A stretch of DNA of 33,137 nucleotides from Syntrophomonas sp. UBA4911 (GCA_002398105.1 DHCD01000109.1:28495-61631); one strand, 5' to 3'; counted from the stretch's first letter, positions 8,096 through 16,572 are shown. Program-made: numbers and translations. Notes: generated from the letters alone by a model not told the origin.

Positions 8096-9841
8096 ATGAG
8101 TATAAAGGCCCTGGATGAGAATCTTATCAATAAAATAGCCGCCGGAGAGGTTATTGAGCGGCCGGCTTCAGTAGTTAAGGAATTGATTGAAAATTCCATT
8201 GATGCCGGAGCAACAGCGATTACCGTTAAAATCAGCCAAGGCGGAACTGATATGATCGAAGTTGAAGACAACGGACAAGGCTTGGACCGGGAGGAAATAC
8301 CGCTGGCGTTTCAACGCCATGCCACCAGTAAAATCGAATGTGCCGAGGATCTTTTCAACATATCCACCATGGGCTTTCGGGGGGAAGCCTTGCCCAGCAT
8401 TGCTTCAGTATCCCGAATTGAGCTTTACAGCAAAAAGAAGACCGGTGCAGGGGCTTTTGCCCGTCTGGAAGGGGGAAAGTTTCTTAAGCTGGAGAATGCG
8501 GCCAGCCCTGACGGCACCAGGATAATGGTGAAGGATTTATTCTTCAATACCCCGGCCCGGCGCAATTTCCTGAAATCTCCGGTAAGTGAAAGCGGGCATG
8601 TCTACGAACTGCTCTGTAAATATGCCCTGGCCCGTCCTGACATATCCTTCAGCTTCAGCAATGATAAGAAGAGTTTCTTTAAGACCCCGGGCAACAGCAG
8701 CCTTGAGGATGTGGTTACCAGCATTTACGGCCGGGATTTCACCCGCTATATGATAGAAGCCCGCTACCGGGGGGAAGAGTACAGTGTGCAGGGGCTGATA
8801 TCCACTCCCGAGCTCAGACGTTTAAACCGGAAGAACCAGATATTTTTTATCAATCATCGTCCAGTGCGCAGTGTGCTGCTGTTTAAAGCTATTGACCAGG
8901 CTTATCGGGGACGTTTGCTTTCCCGGGAGCAGCCGGTGGTAATATTGTCCATAACTGTACCTGCGGCCAGCATAGATGTCAATGTCCACCCCCAGAAAAA
9001 TGAAGTGCGGTTTAAAGATGAAAAAACCGTATTTCGCACTGTCTATGCGGTAGTGAAAGATTGCCTGGAACAGGTGGATTACCGCCCTTTAAACCAATAC
9101 TCATCTCCAGACCGAAACAGCTCCGGCGGCTACCGGCCCAAACCTGAGATCCGGGAGTGGCAGGAAAGCGCCATGGAGTTTAAATATAGCGATGACGCAC
9201 CTGGCAGTGGTTCAGAACCGCCCCCGCTGGAGATTAAGCCGCCGGTGTCCGCCGAAGGCTATAGTGGCTATCGGCCGGGAGCAGGGGAATACAAGATTAT
9301 CGGGCAGTGCCTCAATGCTTATATTTTGCTGGAAAAGGACGGTTCCCTCTATCTGGTGGACCAGCATGCCGCCCATGAGAGGATTCTTTATAATCGCCTG
9401 CAAGAAGCTTACGCTGCCGGGAAGGAAGTCGCCCAAATGCTGGCAGTACCGCTGCCGATCGAACTTTCCGGCCGCCAGATAAGCATGATTGAGCAGAATA
9501 AGGAATATTTTATGCAAATGGGATTGACCCTGGATGTAATTGCCCCTGATGCGGTGCTGCTGCGGTCGGCTCCGCCCTGGATGATAGGACAGGAGTTGGA
9601 AATCATTAATGAACTGCTGGAACTCAGACAGGATAGCTCCCTGCCTGATCTGAAAGACGAACTGATGAAGTCCATGGCCTGCAAAAAGGCGGTCAAAGCC
9701 GGAGATGGATTATTTATGCAGGAAATGGAAACAATTATAAAAGACTTGTTCAGTACCGAAGCCTATAAAAATTGTCCCCATGGCCGGCCAACCATAATAA
9801 GAATGAGCCGTGCTGAACTGGACCGGTTATTCAAGAGGTAA
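8096..9841 (+). CDS. mutL: MutL, mismatch repair ATPase/endonuclease
   Basis: MutL couples mismatch recognition to strand removal. The GHKL ATPase motifs are complete: ELIENSIDAG (Glu29, Asn33), DNGQG (58-62), RHATSKI and GFRGEAL (93-99). The C-terminal domain has the latent endonuclease metal site of MutL from bacteria lacking MutH: DQHAAHE (Asp422, His424, Glu428), ACK (528-530) and CPHGRP (560-565). The position that is often a second Glu in DQHAxxExxxxE is Asn433 here. The linker is short for a 581-residue protein. Its ATG directly follows the stop of the deacetylase-like gene, so initiation probably depends on upstream translation. Confidence 0.97.
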   Translation: MSIKALDENLINKIAAGEVIERPASVVKELIENSIDAGATAITVKISQGGTDMIEVEDNGQGLDREEIPLAFQRHATSKIECAEDLFNISTMGFRGEALPSIASVSRIELYSKKKTGAGAFARLEGGKFLKLENAASPDGTRIMVKDLFFNTPARRNFLKSPVSESGHVYELLCKYALARPDISFSFSNDKKSFFKTPGNSSLEDVVTSIYGRDFTRYMIEARYRGEEYSVQGLISTPELRRLNRKNQIFFINHRPVRSVLLFKAIDQAYRGRLLSREQPVVILSITVPAASIDVNVHPQKNEVRFKDEKTVFRTVYAVVKDCLEQVDYRPLNQYSSPDRNSSGGYRPKPEIREWQESAMEFKYSDDAPGSGSEPPPLEIKPPVSAEGYSGYRPGAGEYKIIGQCLNAYILLEKDGSLYLVDQHAAHERILYNRLQEAYAAGKEVAQMLAVPLPIELSGRQISMIEQNKEYFMQMGLTLDVIAPDAVLLRSAPPWMIGQELEIINELLELRQDSSLPDLKDELMKSMACKKAVKAGDGLFMQEMETIIKDLFSTEAYKNCPHGRPTIIRMSRAELDRLFKR

Positions 9842-9843
9842 AA

Positions 9844-10629
9844 ATGCATATAATCGCTACTACAGCCCAGTCGGGGATAAAAGACTTCAGCTATTTAAAC
9901 CAGTTCCTGGAGGAGAGCGGCTTTCCTCTGGTGGCAAGAGAAAAACAGAGTCTGGATGATTTGCTCCAGGCCCATCATGCTGATGCGGTGGTGGTGTGCT
10001 ACCGTGAGGGACCGGTATTGTACCATGATAACGCCAAGTTTTTCTTTCACCCCAGCATGGCCAAAAATCGTCTGGCCGCCTACCGCAAAAGCGGGACCGG
10101 GGACCCCTTGGTCAATGTCTGCCGGCTTACACCGGATGACGAGGTACTGGATTGCACTCTGGGCCTGGGGGCGGACGCCATTGTAGCTTCCTATTTTACC
10201 CCGGCCGGAAGGGTGGTGGGAATAGAATCTTCTCCCGCTGTGGCCCAGGTGGTGAAATGGGGGATGAAGCTTTATGATTCCTCCATGAGCTGGCTGAATG
10301 AAGCCATAAAACGGATTGAAGTCGTTAATCAGGAGCATTATGAATATCTGCAGGGGCTGGACAGCGGAAGCTTTGACATAGTCTATTTTGACCCTATGTT
10401 CAGGAGACCGCTGTTAAAAAGCCAGGCTATATCGCCTTTAAGGGCCCTGGCCAACCACCGGCCCCTGGATAAGGCCGCAATAAAAGAAGCCTGCCGGGTA
10501 GCCCGTAAACGGGTGGTAATAAAGGAACTGGCTGCAGGCACCGAACTGCAGCGCCTGGGCTGTGAAGCCATCATCAGCGGCAAGCACCGTAAAATAGCTT
10601 TCGGGGTAATTGAACACAGATTAAGATAG
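9844..10629 (+). CDS. RsmJ-like class I SAM-dependent methyltransferase
   Basis: A 261-residue Rossmann-fold methyltransferase. The SAM-binding region is VLDCTLGLGADAIVAS (about residues 101-116), followed by GRVVGIESSP with the ribose-binding acidic residue. The catalytic-type motif YFDPMFRRP (about 180-188) resembles the DPMFP motif of RsmJ, which methylates G1516 of 16S rRNA in E. coli. The first 80 or so residues form a separate N-terminal domain of unknown role. It starts two bases after mutL ends, so it belongs to the same transcript. An rRNA or other RNA target is inferred. The ATG at 9844 is the only good start. Confidence 0.75.
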   Translation: MHIIATTAQSGIKDFSYLNQFLEESGFPLVAREKQSLDDLLQAHHADAVVVCYREGPVLYHDNAKFFFHPSMAKNRLAAYRKSGTGDPLVNVCRLTPDDEVLDCTLGLGADAIVASYFTPAGRVVGIESSPAVAQVVKWGMKLYDSSMSWLNEAIKRIEVVNQEHYEYLQGLDSGSFDIVYFDPMFRRPLLKSQAISPLRALANHRPLDKAAIKEACRVARKRVVIKELAAGTELQRLGCEAIISGKHRKIAFGVIEHRLR

Positions 10630-10643
10630 ATTTGAAAGAATAA

Positions 10644-10738
10644 CAGTTCTGTTGGGATGTATAAATATGCAGGATTCTTGGCGACGGAATATTTATGCAT
10701 CCCAGCCACCACGTTATAATTTAATCAAGGTTTTCTAC
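10644..10738 (+). repeat. hairpin repeat family, copy A (short form)
   Basis: GGGATGTATAAATAT (10654-10668) pairs with ATATTTATGCATCCC (10689-10703) through 15 bases with one G-T pair, around a 20-base loop ending in TTGGCGACGGA. The right flank (CCACGTTATAAT..., TTCTACCT) also matches the right flanks of copies B and C, so the unit extends past the hairpin. A TATAAT at 10715-10720 could serve as the -10 box for miaA. No T run follows the stem, so it is not a standard terminator. Confidence 0.8.
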
Positions 10739-10772
10739 CTAACTATTAAACTGAATTTTTGGAGTTGATGGC

Positions 10773-11705
10773 TTGGATAAGCTGGTAGCTATAGTGGGAC
10801 CTACGGCGGTGGGGAAAACCAGTATCGCCCTGGAGCTGGCGCCCAGGTTTAAAGCCGAGATCATTTCCTGTGATTCCATGCAGATTTACCGGGGGATGGA
10901 TATCGGAACGGCTAAAGCCGGGGTCGGGGTACGGCAGGCGGTAGTTCATCATCTGATTGACGTGGTCGATCCGGATGAAGATTTCAGTGTGGCACAGTTT
11001 CAAAAGCAGGCCCAGGCAATAATAAAAAAGCTGAATCAGCAGCAGCGCTTGCCTTTATTGGTGGGAGGAACCGGTCTTTATTATCAATCGCTAGTTGATG
11101 ATTATACTTTTTATCCCATGGAATCACGGCAGGAGATCAGGCAGCAATGGCAGGCCGTTATTGAAGACCGGGGATTGGATTACGCCTACTCCTATCTGCA
11201 GTCCATTGACCCCCAGTATGCCGCTTTGATCAGTGCCCATGATAAAAAACGTATAGTACGGGCGCTTGAAGTATATCAGCTTACGGGCCAGGCATTTTCC
11301 ACCCTGCAGAATAAGTCCCGGCAGGCCTATGACCTGACTGCATTGGGCTTATACCTGGAACGGGAAGAACTGTACCGACGCATCAATCTTAGAGTAGACG
11401 GAATGCTGGCCCATGGTCTGGTAGACGAGGTGAAGGAATTGAAAGAAAAAGGCTATGGGCTGCAGCATAACTCCATGCAGGCCCTGGGCTACAAACAGGT
11501 ATTATACTATCTGGACGGCTTCCTAACCAAAGAGGAAATGGTAAATGAGATTAAGAAAGAGACCCGCCGCTATGCTAAAAGGCAATATACCTGGTTTAAG
11601 AAAGACAAGCGGATACAATGGATAAATATCAGCGATTACAGTGATAGATCAAGTTTGCTTGAAAAAATTTCATCTCATGTTGAAGGAAGATTATCCGCAG
11701 TGTAG
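10773..11705 (+). CDS. miaA: MiaA, tRNA dimethylallyltransferase
   Basis: MiaA transfers a dimethylallyl group to N6 of A37 in tRNAs reading UNN codons; MiaB then methylthiolates it. It has 310 residues, the normal length. The P-loop is GPTAVGKT (residues 9-16), followed by ISCDSMQIYRGMDIGTAK with the catalytic-type Asp. VGGTGLYYQ and the C-terminal RRYAKRQYTWF are family signatures. The start is TTG at 10773 with GGAG at 10761-10764; an ATG at 10768 is in another frame. A repeat copy fills the upstream gap, so the promoter may lie in or just after that repeat. Confidence 0.96.
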   Translation: MDKLVAIVGPTAVGKTSIALELAPRFKAEIISCDSMQIYRGMDIGTAKAGVGVRQAVVHHLIDVVDPDEDFSVAQFQKQAQAIIKKLNQQQRLPLLVGGTGLYYQSLVDDYTFYPMESRQEIRQQWQAVIEDRGLDYAYSYLQSIDPQYAALISAHDKKRIVRALEVYQLTGQAFSTLQNKSRQAYDLTALGLYLEREELYRRINLRVDGMLAHGLVDEVKELKEKGYGLQHNSMQALGYKQVLYYLDGFLTKEEMVNEIKKETRRYAKRQYTWFKKDKRIQWINISDYSDRSSLLEKISSHVEGRLSAV

Positions 11706-11753
11706 AATCATATTTAGTAACTTGCATAATAATGAATGGAGGTTTAAACCTTA

Positions 11754-11999
11754 ATGAGCAAGAATCAAATGAATTTGCAGGATGCTTTCCTAAATCAGAT
11801 AAGAAAGGAGAAGATGCCCGTAACCATTTTTCTGGTTAACGGGTTTCAGATAAAAGGAATGGTAAAGGGATTCGATAATTTTACGGTCATAGTGGAGATG
11901 GATCAGAAACAGCAACTGGTATATAAACATGCTATTTCAACGGTAGCGCCGCTGAGACCTATCGGTATGCTCAATCTGGATCCCGGTGAAGACGATTAG
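11754..11999 (+). CDS. hfq: Hfq, RNA chaperone
   Basis: An 81-residue Sm-like protein that forms a hexameric ring and promotes pairing of small RNAs with mRNAs. Sm1 is seen in QDAFLNQIRKEKMPVTIFLVNG and following residues, and Sm2 in LVYKHAIST (about residues 55-63), with the YKHA signature. The ATG at 11754 follows GGAGG at about 10 bases. It lies just downstream of miaA, as in most bacteria, and the 48-base gap suggests a shared transcript. Confidence 0.97.
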   Translation: MSKNQMNLQDAFLNQIRKEKMPVTIFLVNGFQIKGMVKGFDNFTVIVEMDQKQQLVYKHAISTVAPLRPIGMLNLDPGEDD

Positions 12000-12088
12000 A
12001 CTGGCATCCGTTTTTAGCTTTATAAAGATATCACCACTTTTGTCTGTTTATCATATAATAATCAAGAACAGATGGGAGTGGTTATTTT

Positions 12089-12982
12089 ATGCAGATCTCC
12101 ATGCGGTTTTCACCCCCGGAAAACAGCAGTGCCCCCAACAAGCCAGAGGTAAAACCTGCAGTATTCCCAGGAACTGATGCTTTCAAAGAATTGGAGAAGT
12201 TGATCGGCCTCCAGGAAGTTAAAAGAACCCTGGCTGAAGTAGCAGCTTTCACCTTGATCCAGGAGAAGCGCAAACAACAGCAACTTAAGGCAGATGCCAC
12301 CATGCTGCATATGGTGTTTAAGGGCAATCCCGGAACTGGAAAGACTACTGTAGCCCGGATTCTGGGCCGGATATTTAACGAGATAGGCGTACTCAGCCGG
12401 GGACATCTGGTGGAAGTAGAGAGAGCCGACCTGGTAGGGGAGTATATCGGCCATACCGCCATGAAGACCAGAGAGATGCTGAAAAAGGCCCTGGGAGGTA
12501 TTCTTTTTGTAGACGAGGCCTATACTCTTTCCCAGGGGGGAGATAAGGACTTCGGCAAGGAAGCGGTAGCTGCTCTGGTAAAAGCGATGGAGGACTCCCG
12601 GGATAACCTGGTGGTAATATTGGCCGGATATTCCCTGGAGATGGAGCGCTTTTTAACCTCCAATCCCGGTTTGCGTTCCCGCTTTCCCATCCAAATAGAT
12701 TTTGGCGACTATGATTGTGAGGAGCTCTTTCAGATCGCCTTGCAGATATACGGCCAGCGCGACTATGAACTCAGCAGCCGGGCCCGTTGGAAGCTGCGGG
12801 AGAGATTGGCTCAATTTGCCCGCAACCATCACCCTCATAGCGGAAATGCCCGCTATGTCCGCAATCTGGTGGAGAAATCAATTCGCCTGCAAGCCCTGCG
12901 GATTATTGATAAAGAACCGATAACCCGGCGCGATTTGGTTACCATTGAAGATGAAGATTTGCCGGAACCAGCAATGAAATAG
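12089..12982 (+). CDS. spoVK: SpoVK-like AAA ATPase
   Basis: A 297-residue AAA ATPase of the SpoVK/CbbX type. Walker A is GNPGTGKT (79-86), Walker B is ILFVDEAYTL with Asp142-Glu143, and the arginine-finger region reads GLRSRFP. SpoVK is needed for spore maturation in Bacillus; CbbX relatives remodel Rubisco. The position between hfq and the YnbB/glnA genes matches Bacillus spoVK, so I favour the sporulation assignment. The ATG at 12089 follows GGGAGTGG. The first 30 residues are polar and probably disordered. Confidence 0.85.
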   Translation: MQISMRFSPPENSSAPNKPEVKPAVFPGTDAFKELEKLIGLQEVKRTLAEVAAFTLIQEKRKQQQLKADATMLHMVFKGNPGTGKTTVARILGRIFNEIGVLSRGHLVEVERADLVGEYIGHTAMKTREMLKKALGGILFVDEAYTLSQGGDKDFGKEAVAALVKAMEDSRDNLVVILAGYSLEMERFLTSNPGLRSRFPIQIDFGDYDCEELFQIALQIYGQRDYELSSRARWKLRERLAQFARNHHPHSGNARYVRNLVEKSIRLQALRIIDKEPITRRDLVTIEDEDLPEPAMK

Positions 12983-13268
12983 CAGGCAGAAGCCTTAAAT
13001 TAGTCATAGCGTGGAGTTTGGATGCATAAATATTCCGTCGCCAAGACTGTGAGGGCACAACCAAAAATGAAAATACTCCAACAGTTCTGCTATTTTTTTG
13101 ACGCGGAATTCAGGGAATTTAGAAGGAAGAACGAGGAAAGAATACTTTAATAGATTTCCGCATTTCCCCAAAATTCCGTGAGTTCCACGTCTTTTTTATC
13201 AATTAATCTGCGTTGATCTGCACCCTTAATTGAGAGTATAACGAGCATCAGTTGCCCTCGAAGAGGGC
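12983..13268 (-). repeat. hairpin repeat family, copy B (inverted, partial)
   Basis: This copy lies in the opposite orientation to copies A and C. On the minus strand, 12983-13047 carries the conserved right half (CTTGGCGACGGAATATTT, GCATCC, then the CCACGCTATGACTAAT flank). The far end (13215-13268) matches the left flank of copy C, including ATGCTCGTTATACTC and AATTAAGGG. The left hairpin arm is degraded or replaced, and about 165 bases of other sequence fill the middle. It occupies most of the gap between the SpoVK-like gene and the YnbB-like gene. Confidence 0.7.
13100..13191. repeat. nested imperfect inverted repeat inside copy B
   Basis: 13100-13120 (GACGCGGAATTC...) and 13171-13191 (...GAGTTCCACGTC) are reverse complements over 21 bases with four differences, separated by 50 bases. 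A T run follows the right arm (13192-13197). It looks like a second palindromic element inserted in the first, or an alternative middle segment. No protein-coding frame of note is present. Confidence 0.6.
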
Positions 13269-13392
13269 GTCTATTTTCTTATTAACGCGGCTGCTTTAAT
13301 GAAATTGCCGGGCAAATATATTATAATGCTTAAGTGGGAGCGCAGGGAGCCGCCCCCGCTGATACCCATATTCTTTTGAAAGCGGTGGAATA

Positions 13393-14619
13393 TTGCAATC
13401 TATACAGATCATACGGGAAGCGGAAAAAAAGCTTGCTGACCGTTTTCGGGAACTGGATGAAATCGCTTACCTTAATCAGATTAAAGTGGTACAAGCCTTT
13501 AGAAAACATCACCTGCGCGACAGCCATTTCAACCCTTCTTCCGGCTACGGCTACGGCGACGTCGGGCGCGAACGACTGGAAGACATATTTGCCGAGGTCT
13601 TTAAGGGGGAAGATGCCCTGGTCCGTCCCCAGATCGTTTCCGGCACTCATGCCATTGCCTCTTGCCTGTTCGGACTGCTTAAGCCTGGCGACAGCTTGCT
13701 TGGCTTGAGTGGTAAACCTTATGACACTATGGCCAATATTATCGGGCAGGATGCCAACACCCGCGGCAGTCTGGTTGATCGGGGCGTTAATTACCGAGAA
13801 ATAGCCCTTAATAAAGATGGAACACCTGATTATGAGGCCATCGCCCGGGCAGTAGGCCAAAATACCACCATGGCCTTTATCCAGCGTTCACGGGGCTACA
13901 GCCTGCGGCCGGCCTTACCGATGGAGCAAATAGATAAAATAGTACGATTGGTGAAAGATAAATCTCCGGCCGCCATAGTTATGATTGACAATTGTTACGG
14001 GGAGTTTGTGGAATCAAGCGAACCTCTGGAACATGGCGCCGATATCATAGCGGGGTCACTGATTAAAAATCCGGGTGGGGGACTGGCCCCTGCCGGCGGT
14101 TATATTGCGGGACGCAAAGACCTGGTGGAGATGATCGCCTATCATCTGACCGCGCCTGGTCTGGGCAAGGAAATGGGAGCCGGACTGGTCAATCGACGCA
14201 GCTTTTTTCAAGGCTTTTTCCTGGCCCCCCATGTAGTTTTGCAGGCGCTTAAATCAGCTGTGTTGCTGGCCTTTATTTTTGAGCAATACGGCTATGAAGT
14301 ATCTCCCCGCTGGGATGAGACCCGGGCAGATATTGTCCAGGCTGTTCTGTTGCAGGACCCGGACCAAGTTTTACGTTTCTGCCAACTTATCCAGAGTTAT
14401 TCTCCGGTAGACAGTGATCTCAGTTTAGAATACGGTGAAATGCCGGGTTACAGTGATAAAATAGTCATGGCGGCAGGTACCTTTATTCAGGGGGCCTCCA
14501 TTGAACTTTCCTGTGATGCCCCTTTACGCAAACCCTACGGTGTATATCTGCAGGGGGGATTAAGCTATGAGCACTGCCGCTTTGTGATCCAGAATCTGAT
14601 TGATGATCTTCTGCTCTAG
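13393..14619 (+). CDS. YnbB-type PLP enzyme (methionine gamma-lyase family, 'aluminium resistance')
   Basis: A 408-residue fold-type I PLP-dependent enzyme of the family named for aluminium resistance and related to Cys/Met metabolism enzymes. The likely Schiff-base lysine is Lys225 in GSLIKNPGGGLAPAGGYI, and a conserved acidic stretch, VMIDNCYGEF, precedes it. The N-terminal HHLRDSHFNPSSGYGYGDVGR is also typical. The start is TTG at 13393 with a weak GCGGTGG site; GLAP-rich family alignments would decide between this and nearby starts. In Bacillus, ynbB lies next to glnRA, and glutamine synthetase is encoded close downstream here too. The reaction is not known with certainty for this family. 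Confidence 0.85.
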   Translation: MQSIQIIREAEKKLADRFRELDEIAYLNQIKVVQAFRKHHLRDSHFNPSSGYGYGDVGRERLEDIFAEVFKGEDALVRPQIVSGTHAIASCLFGLLKPGDSLLGLSGKPYDTMANIIGQDANTRGSLVDRGVNYREIALNKDGTPDYEAIARAVGQNTTMAFIQRSRGYSLRPALPMEQIDKIVRLVKDKSPAAIVMIDNCYGEFVESSEPLEHGADIIAGSLIKNPGGGLAPAGGYIAGRKDLVEMIAYHLTAPGLGKEMGAGLVNRRSFFQGFFLAPHVVLQALKSAVLLAFIFEQYGYEVSPRWDETRADIVQAVLLQDPDQVLRFCQLIQSYSPVDSDLSLEYGEMPGYSDKIVMAAGTFIQGASIELSCDAPLRKPYGVYLQGGLSYEHCRFVIQNLIDDLLL

Positions 14620-14682
14620 TCAATTTTAATTTATCCTGCTTATGCTTTATACTTATACTAATCTTTATAAGAGGGTGATTTT

Positions 14683-15168
14683 TTGAGCGCTGATACTATT
14701 GCTCTGATCCTGGCTCTGATTTTTATTATTCTGGGTATTGCCGGAACGGTAATACCTTTGCTGCCAGGAGTTCCGCTGATATTTATCACTATCGCCGCTT
14801 ACGGCTGGCATGAAGGGTTTCAGGTAATAAATGCCCGTTTCCTGGTTATAATGGCCGCCCTGACCATACTCTCTTTACTGGTGGATTACCTTTCCACCGC
14901 CCTGGGCGCCAGTTACTTCGGCTCCAGCAAAAGCGGGATATGGGGGGCAATAATCGGCACCTTCCTGGGGCTGGTGATATTTGCGCCGGTCGGAATATTT
15001 CTGGGTCCCTGGCTGGGAGCCAGTATAGGGGAATATATAGCCTGTCAGGATATCAACCGGGCGATGAAAAGTGGAATCGGTACTGTTATCGGCTTGTTTT
15101 CAGGTCTGGTCTTTAACCTGATCCTGGCACTGGTTATGCTGGTTGCCTTCCTGATAAAGGTTTTTTAA
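14683..15168 (+). CDS. DUF456 family membrane protein
   Basis: A 161-residue integral membrane protein. Hydrophobic segments lie at about residues 5-38 (two spans split by the GTVIPLLPGVP turn), 50-70, 88-112 and 132-160. The PLLPGVPL motif near the start and the glycine-rich repeats (GSSKSGIWGAIIGTFLGL) are typical of DUF456. Its function is unknown. The start is TTG at 14683 after AGAGGGTG. It lies between the YnbB-like gene and glnA on the same strand, with gaps of 63 and 72 bases. Confidence 0.8.
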   Translation: MSADTIALILALIFIILGIAGTVIPLLPGVPLIFITIAAYGWHEGFQVINARFLVIMAALTILSLLVDYLSTALGASYFGSSKSGIWGAIIGTFLGLVIFAPVGIFLGPWLGASIGEYIACQDINRAMKSGIGTVIGLFSGLVFNLILALVMLVAFLIKVF

Positions 15169-15240
15169 GTTACGGGAACCAGATAAAAATAAAAGTAAGG
15201 TAATAATTTTAGAGCTGTTACTGCTCTGGACGGAGGTTAA

Positions 15241-16572
15241 ATGATGGATAAAGACTCAATTATGCTCAAGGTTAGGGAAGAAGACGTGAGGATTATCAGG
15301 CTGCAATTTACTGATATCCTGGGGGTTATGAAAAGTATCTCCATAACCTCTGACCAATTGGAAAAGGCCTTGGATGGGGAATTGATGTTTGACGGTTCGT
15401 CTATAGAGGGATTTGTCAGGATTGAAGAATCCGACATGTATCTTAAACCAGACCCGGAAACATTTCTCGTCCTTCCCTGGGCCAATCCCAGCTTTAAGGG
15501 GAAAACCGCCCGCCTGATATGTGACATATTCGATTCCAATAACCAACCCTTTATCGGCTCACCGCGGTATGCTCTGAAAAAGGTGCTGGCCGAGGCGGAG
15601 GCTATGGGGCTCTCTATGTTTGTCGGTCCGGAACCGGAGTTTTTCCTGTTCCATATGGATGAAAACGGTCAGCCCACCCTGCAGACCCATGATAAAGCGA
15701 GCTATTTTGATTTGCCCCCGGTGGATAAAGGGGAAGAGGCCCGGCGGGATATGGTGGAAACCCTGCAGAGCATGGGCTTTGAAATTGAAGCGGCTCATCA
15801 TGAAGTGGCCCCGGGACAGCATGAGATTGATTTTAAATATAAGGACGCCTTGAAAACGGCCGACAGTATAATGACCTTTCGCATAGTGGTTCGGACCGTA
15901 GCTCAGAAACACGGACTGCATGCCACATTCATGCCTAAACCGATATATGGAATCGCCGGTTCGGGTATGCATTTGCATATATCTCTTTTCAAGGATTCCC
16001 AAAATATTTTCTTTGACCCCCAGAATCCGGACGGACTCAGCTTGGTATGCAAACAATTTATAGCCGGGGTATTAAAACATTCCCGGGCTATTTCCGCCAT
16101 TACCAGTCCTACGGTTAATTCCTATAAGCGCCTGGTCCCGGGTTATGAAGCCCCGGTATATATCGCCTGGTCCTACCGCAACCGCAGTCCGCTGATTCGT
16201 ATTCCTGCCCGGCGGGGGATAGGCAGCCGCATAGAAGTCCGCAATCCCGACCCCAGCTGCAACCCTTATCTGGGCCTGGCGGTTATACTGAAAGCAGGCT
16301 TGGACGGCATAAAGAACAGGCTGCAGCCGCCGGAGGCAGTAGAGCAGAACATCTACGAAATGGATCTGGCTACCCGCAAGCAAAATCATATTGAATCCCT
16401 GCCGGAAAATCTTTATGAAGCGGTGAATGAATTAGAAAAGGATGAGGTAATTAAGGAAGCTCTGGGAGAACACATCTACTCCCGCTTCATTCTGGCTAAG
16501 ATACGGGAGTGGGAGAGTTATAGTTCCCGGGTATACGACTGGGAAATAGAGCACTATCTGGAAAAATTTTAG
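15241..16572 (+). CDS. glnA: type I glutamine synthetase
   Basis: This enzyme forms glutamine from glutamate, ammonia and ATP as a dodecamer. The 443 residues match the short GSI-alpha class of Firmicutes, which is controlled by feedback and protein partners rather than adenylylation. Motifs include FDGSSIEGF (active-site Asp loop), GPEPEFFLF, HHEVAPGQHEID, GSGMHLHIS, and NPDPSCNPYL near the glutamate site. The Tyr of the adenylylation site is not evident. The start is ATG at 15241 behind GGAGG; a second ATG follows directly. A small hairpin (AGAGC/GCTCT) lies just before the ribosome site. No glnR gene is adjacent, unlike in Bacillus. Confidence 0.97.
   Translation: MMDKDSIMLKVREEDVRIIRLQFTDILGVMKSISITSDQLEKALDGELMFDGSSIEGFVRIEESDMYLKPDPETFLVLPWANPSFKGKTARLICDIFDSNNQPFIGSPRYALKKVLAEAEAMGLSMFVGPEPEFFLFHMDENGQPTLQTHDKASYFDLPPVDKGEEARRDMVETLQSMGFEIEAAHHEVAPGQHEIDFKYKDALKTADSIMTFRIVVRTVAQKHGLHATFMPKPIYGIAGSGMHLHISLFKDSQNIFFDPQNPDGLSLVCKQFIAGVLKHSRAISAITSPTVNSYKRLVPGYEAPVYIAWSYRNRSPLIRIPARRGIGSRIEVRNPDPSCNPYLGLAVILKAGLDGIKNRLQPPEAVEQNIYEMDLATRKQNHIESLPENLYEAVNELEKDEVIKEALGEHIYSRFILAKIREWESYSSRVYDWEIEHYLEKF

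Noticed and set aside
10654..10703. Copy A hairpin as an ordinary terminator after the RsmJ-like gene
   Set aside because: No T run follows on either strand, and the same sequence recurs at two other sites with different loops.
11986..12177. 63-codon frame between hfq and the SpoVK-like gene
   Set aside because: It overlaps the end of hfq and the start of the next gene in another frame, with no ribosome site of its own.
13100..13197. Nested inverted repeat plus T run as a terminator for the SpoVK-like gene
   Set aside because: The loop is 50 bases and the stem has four differences, so it is weak as a terminator. A contribution cannot be excluded.
12983..13392. CRISPR-like or transposon with transposase
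   Set aside because: No regularly spaced direct repeats and no transposase-like reading frame are present in this or any other gap.
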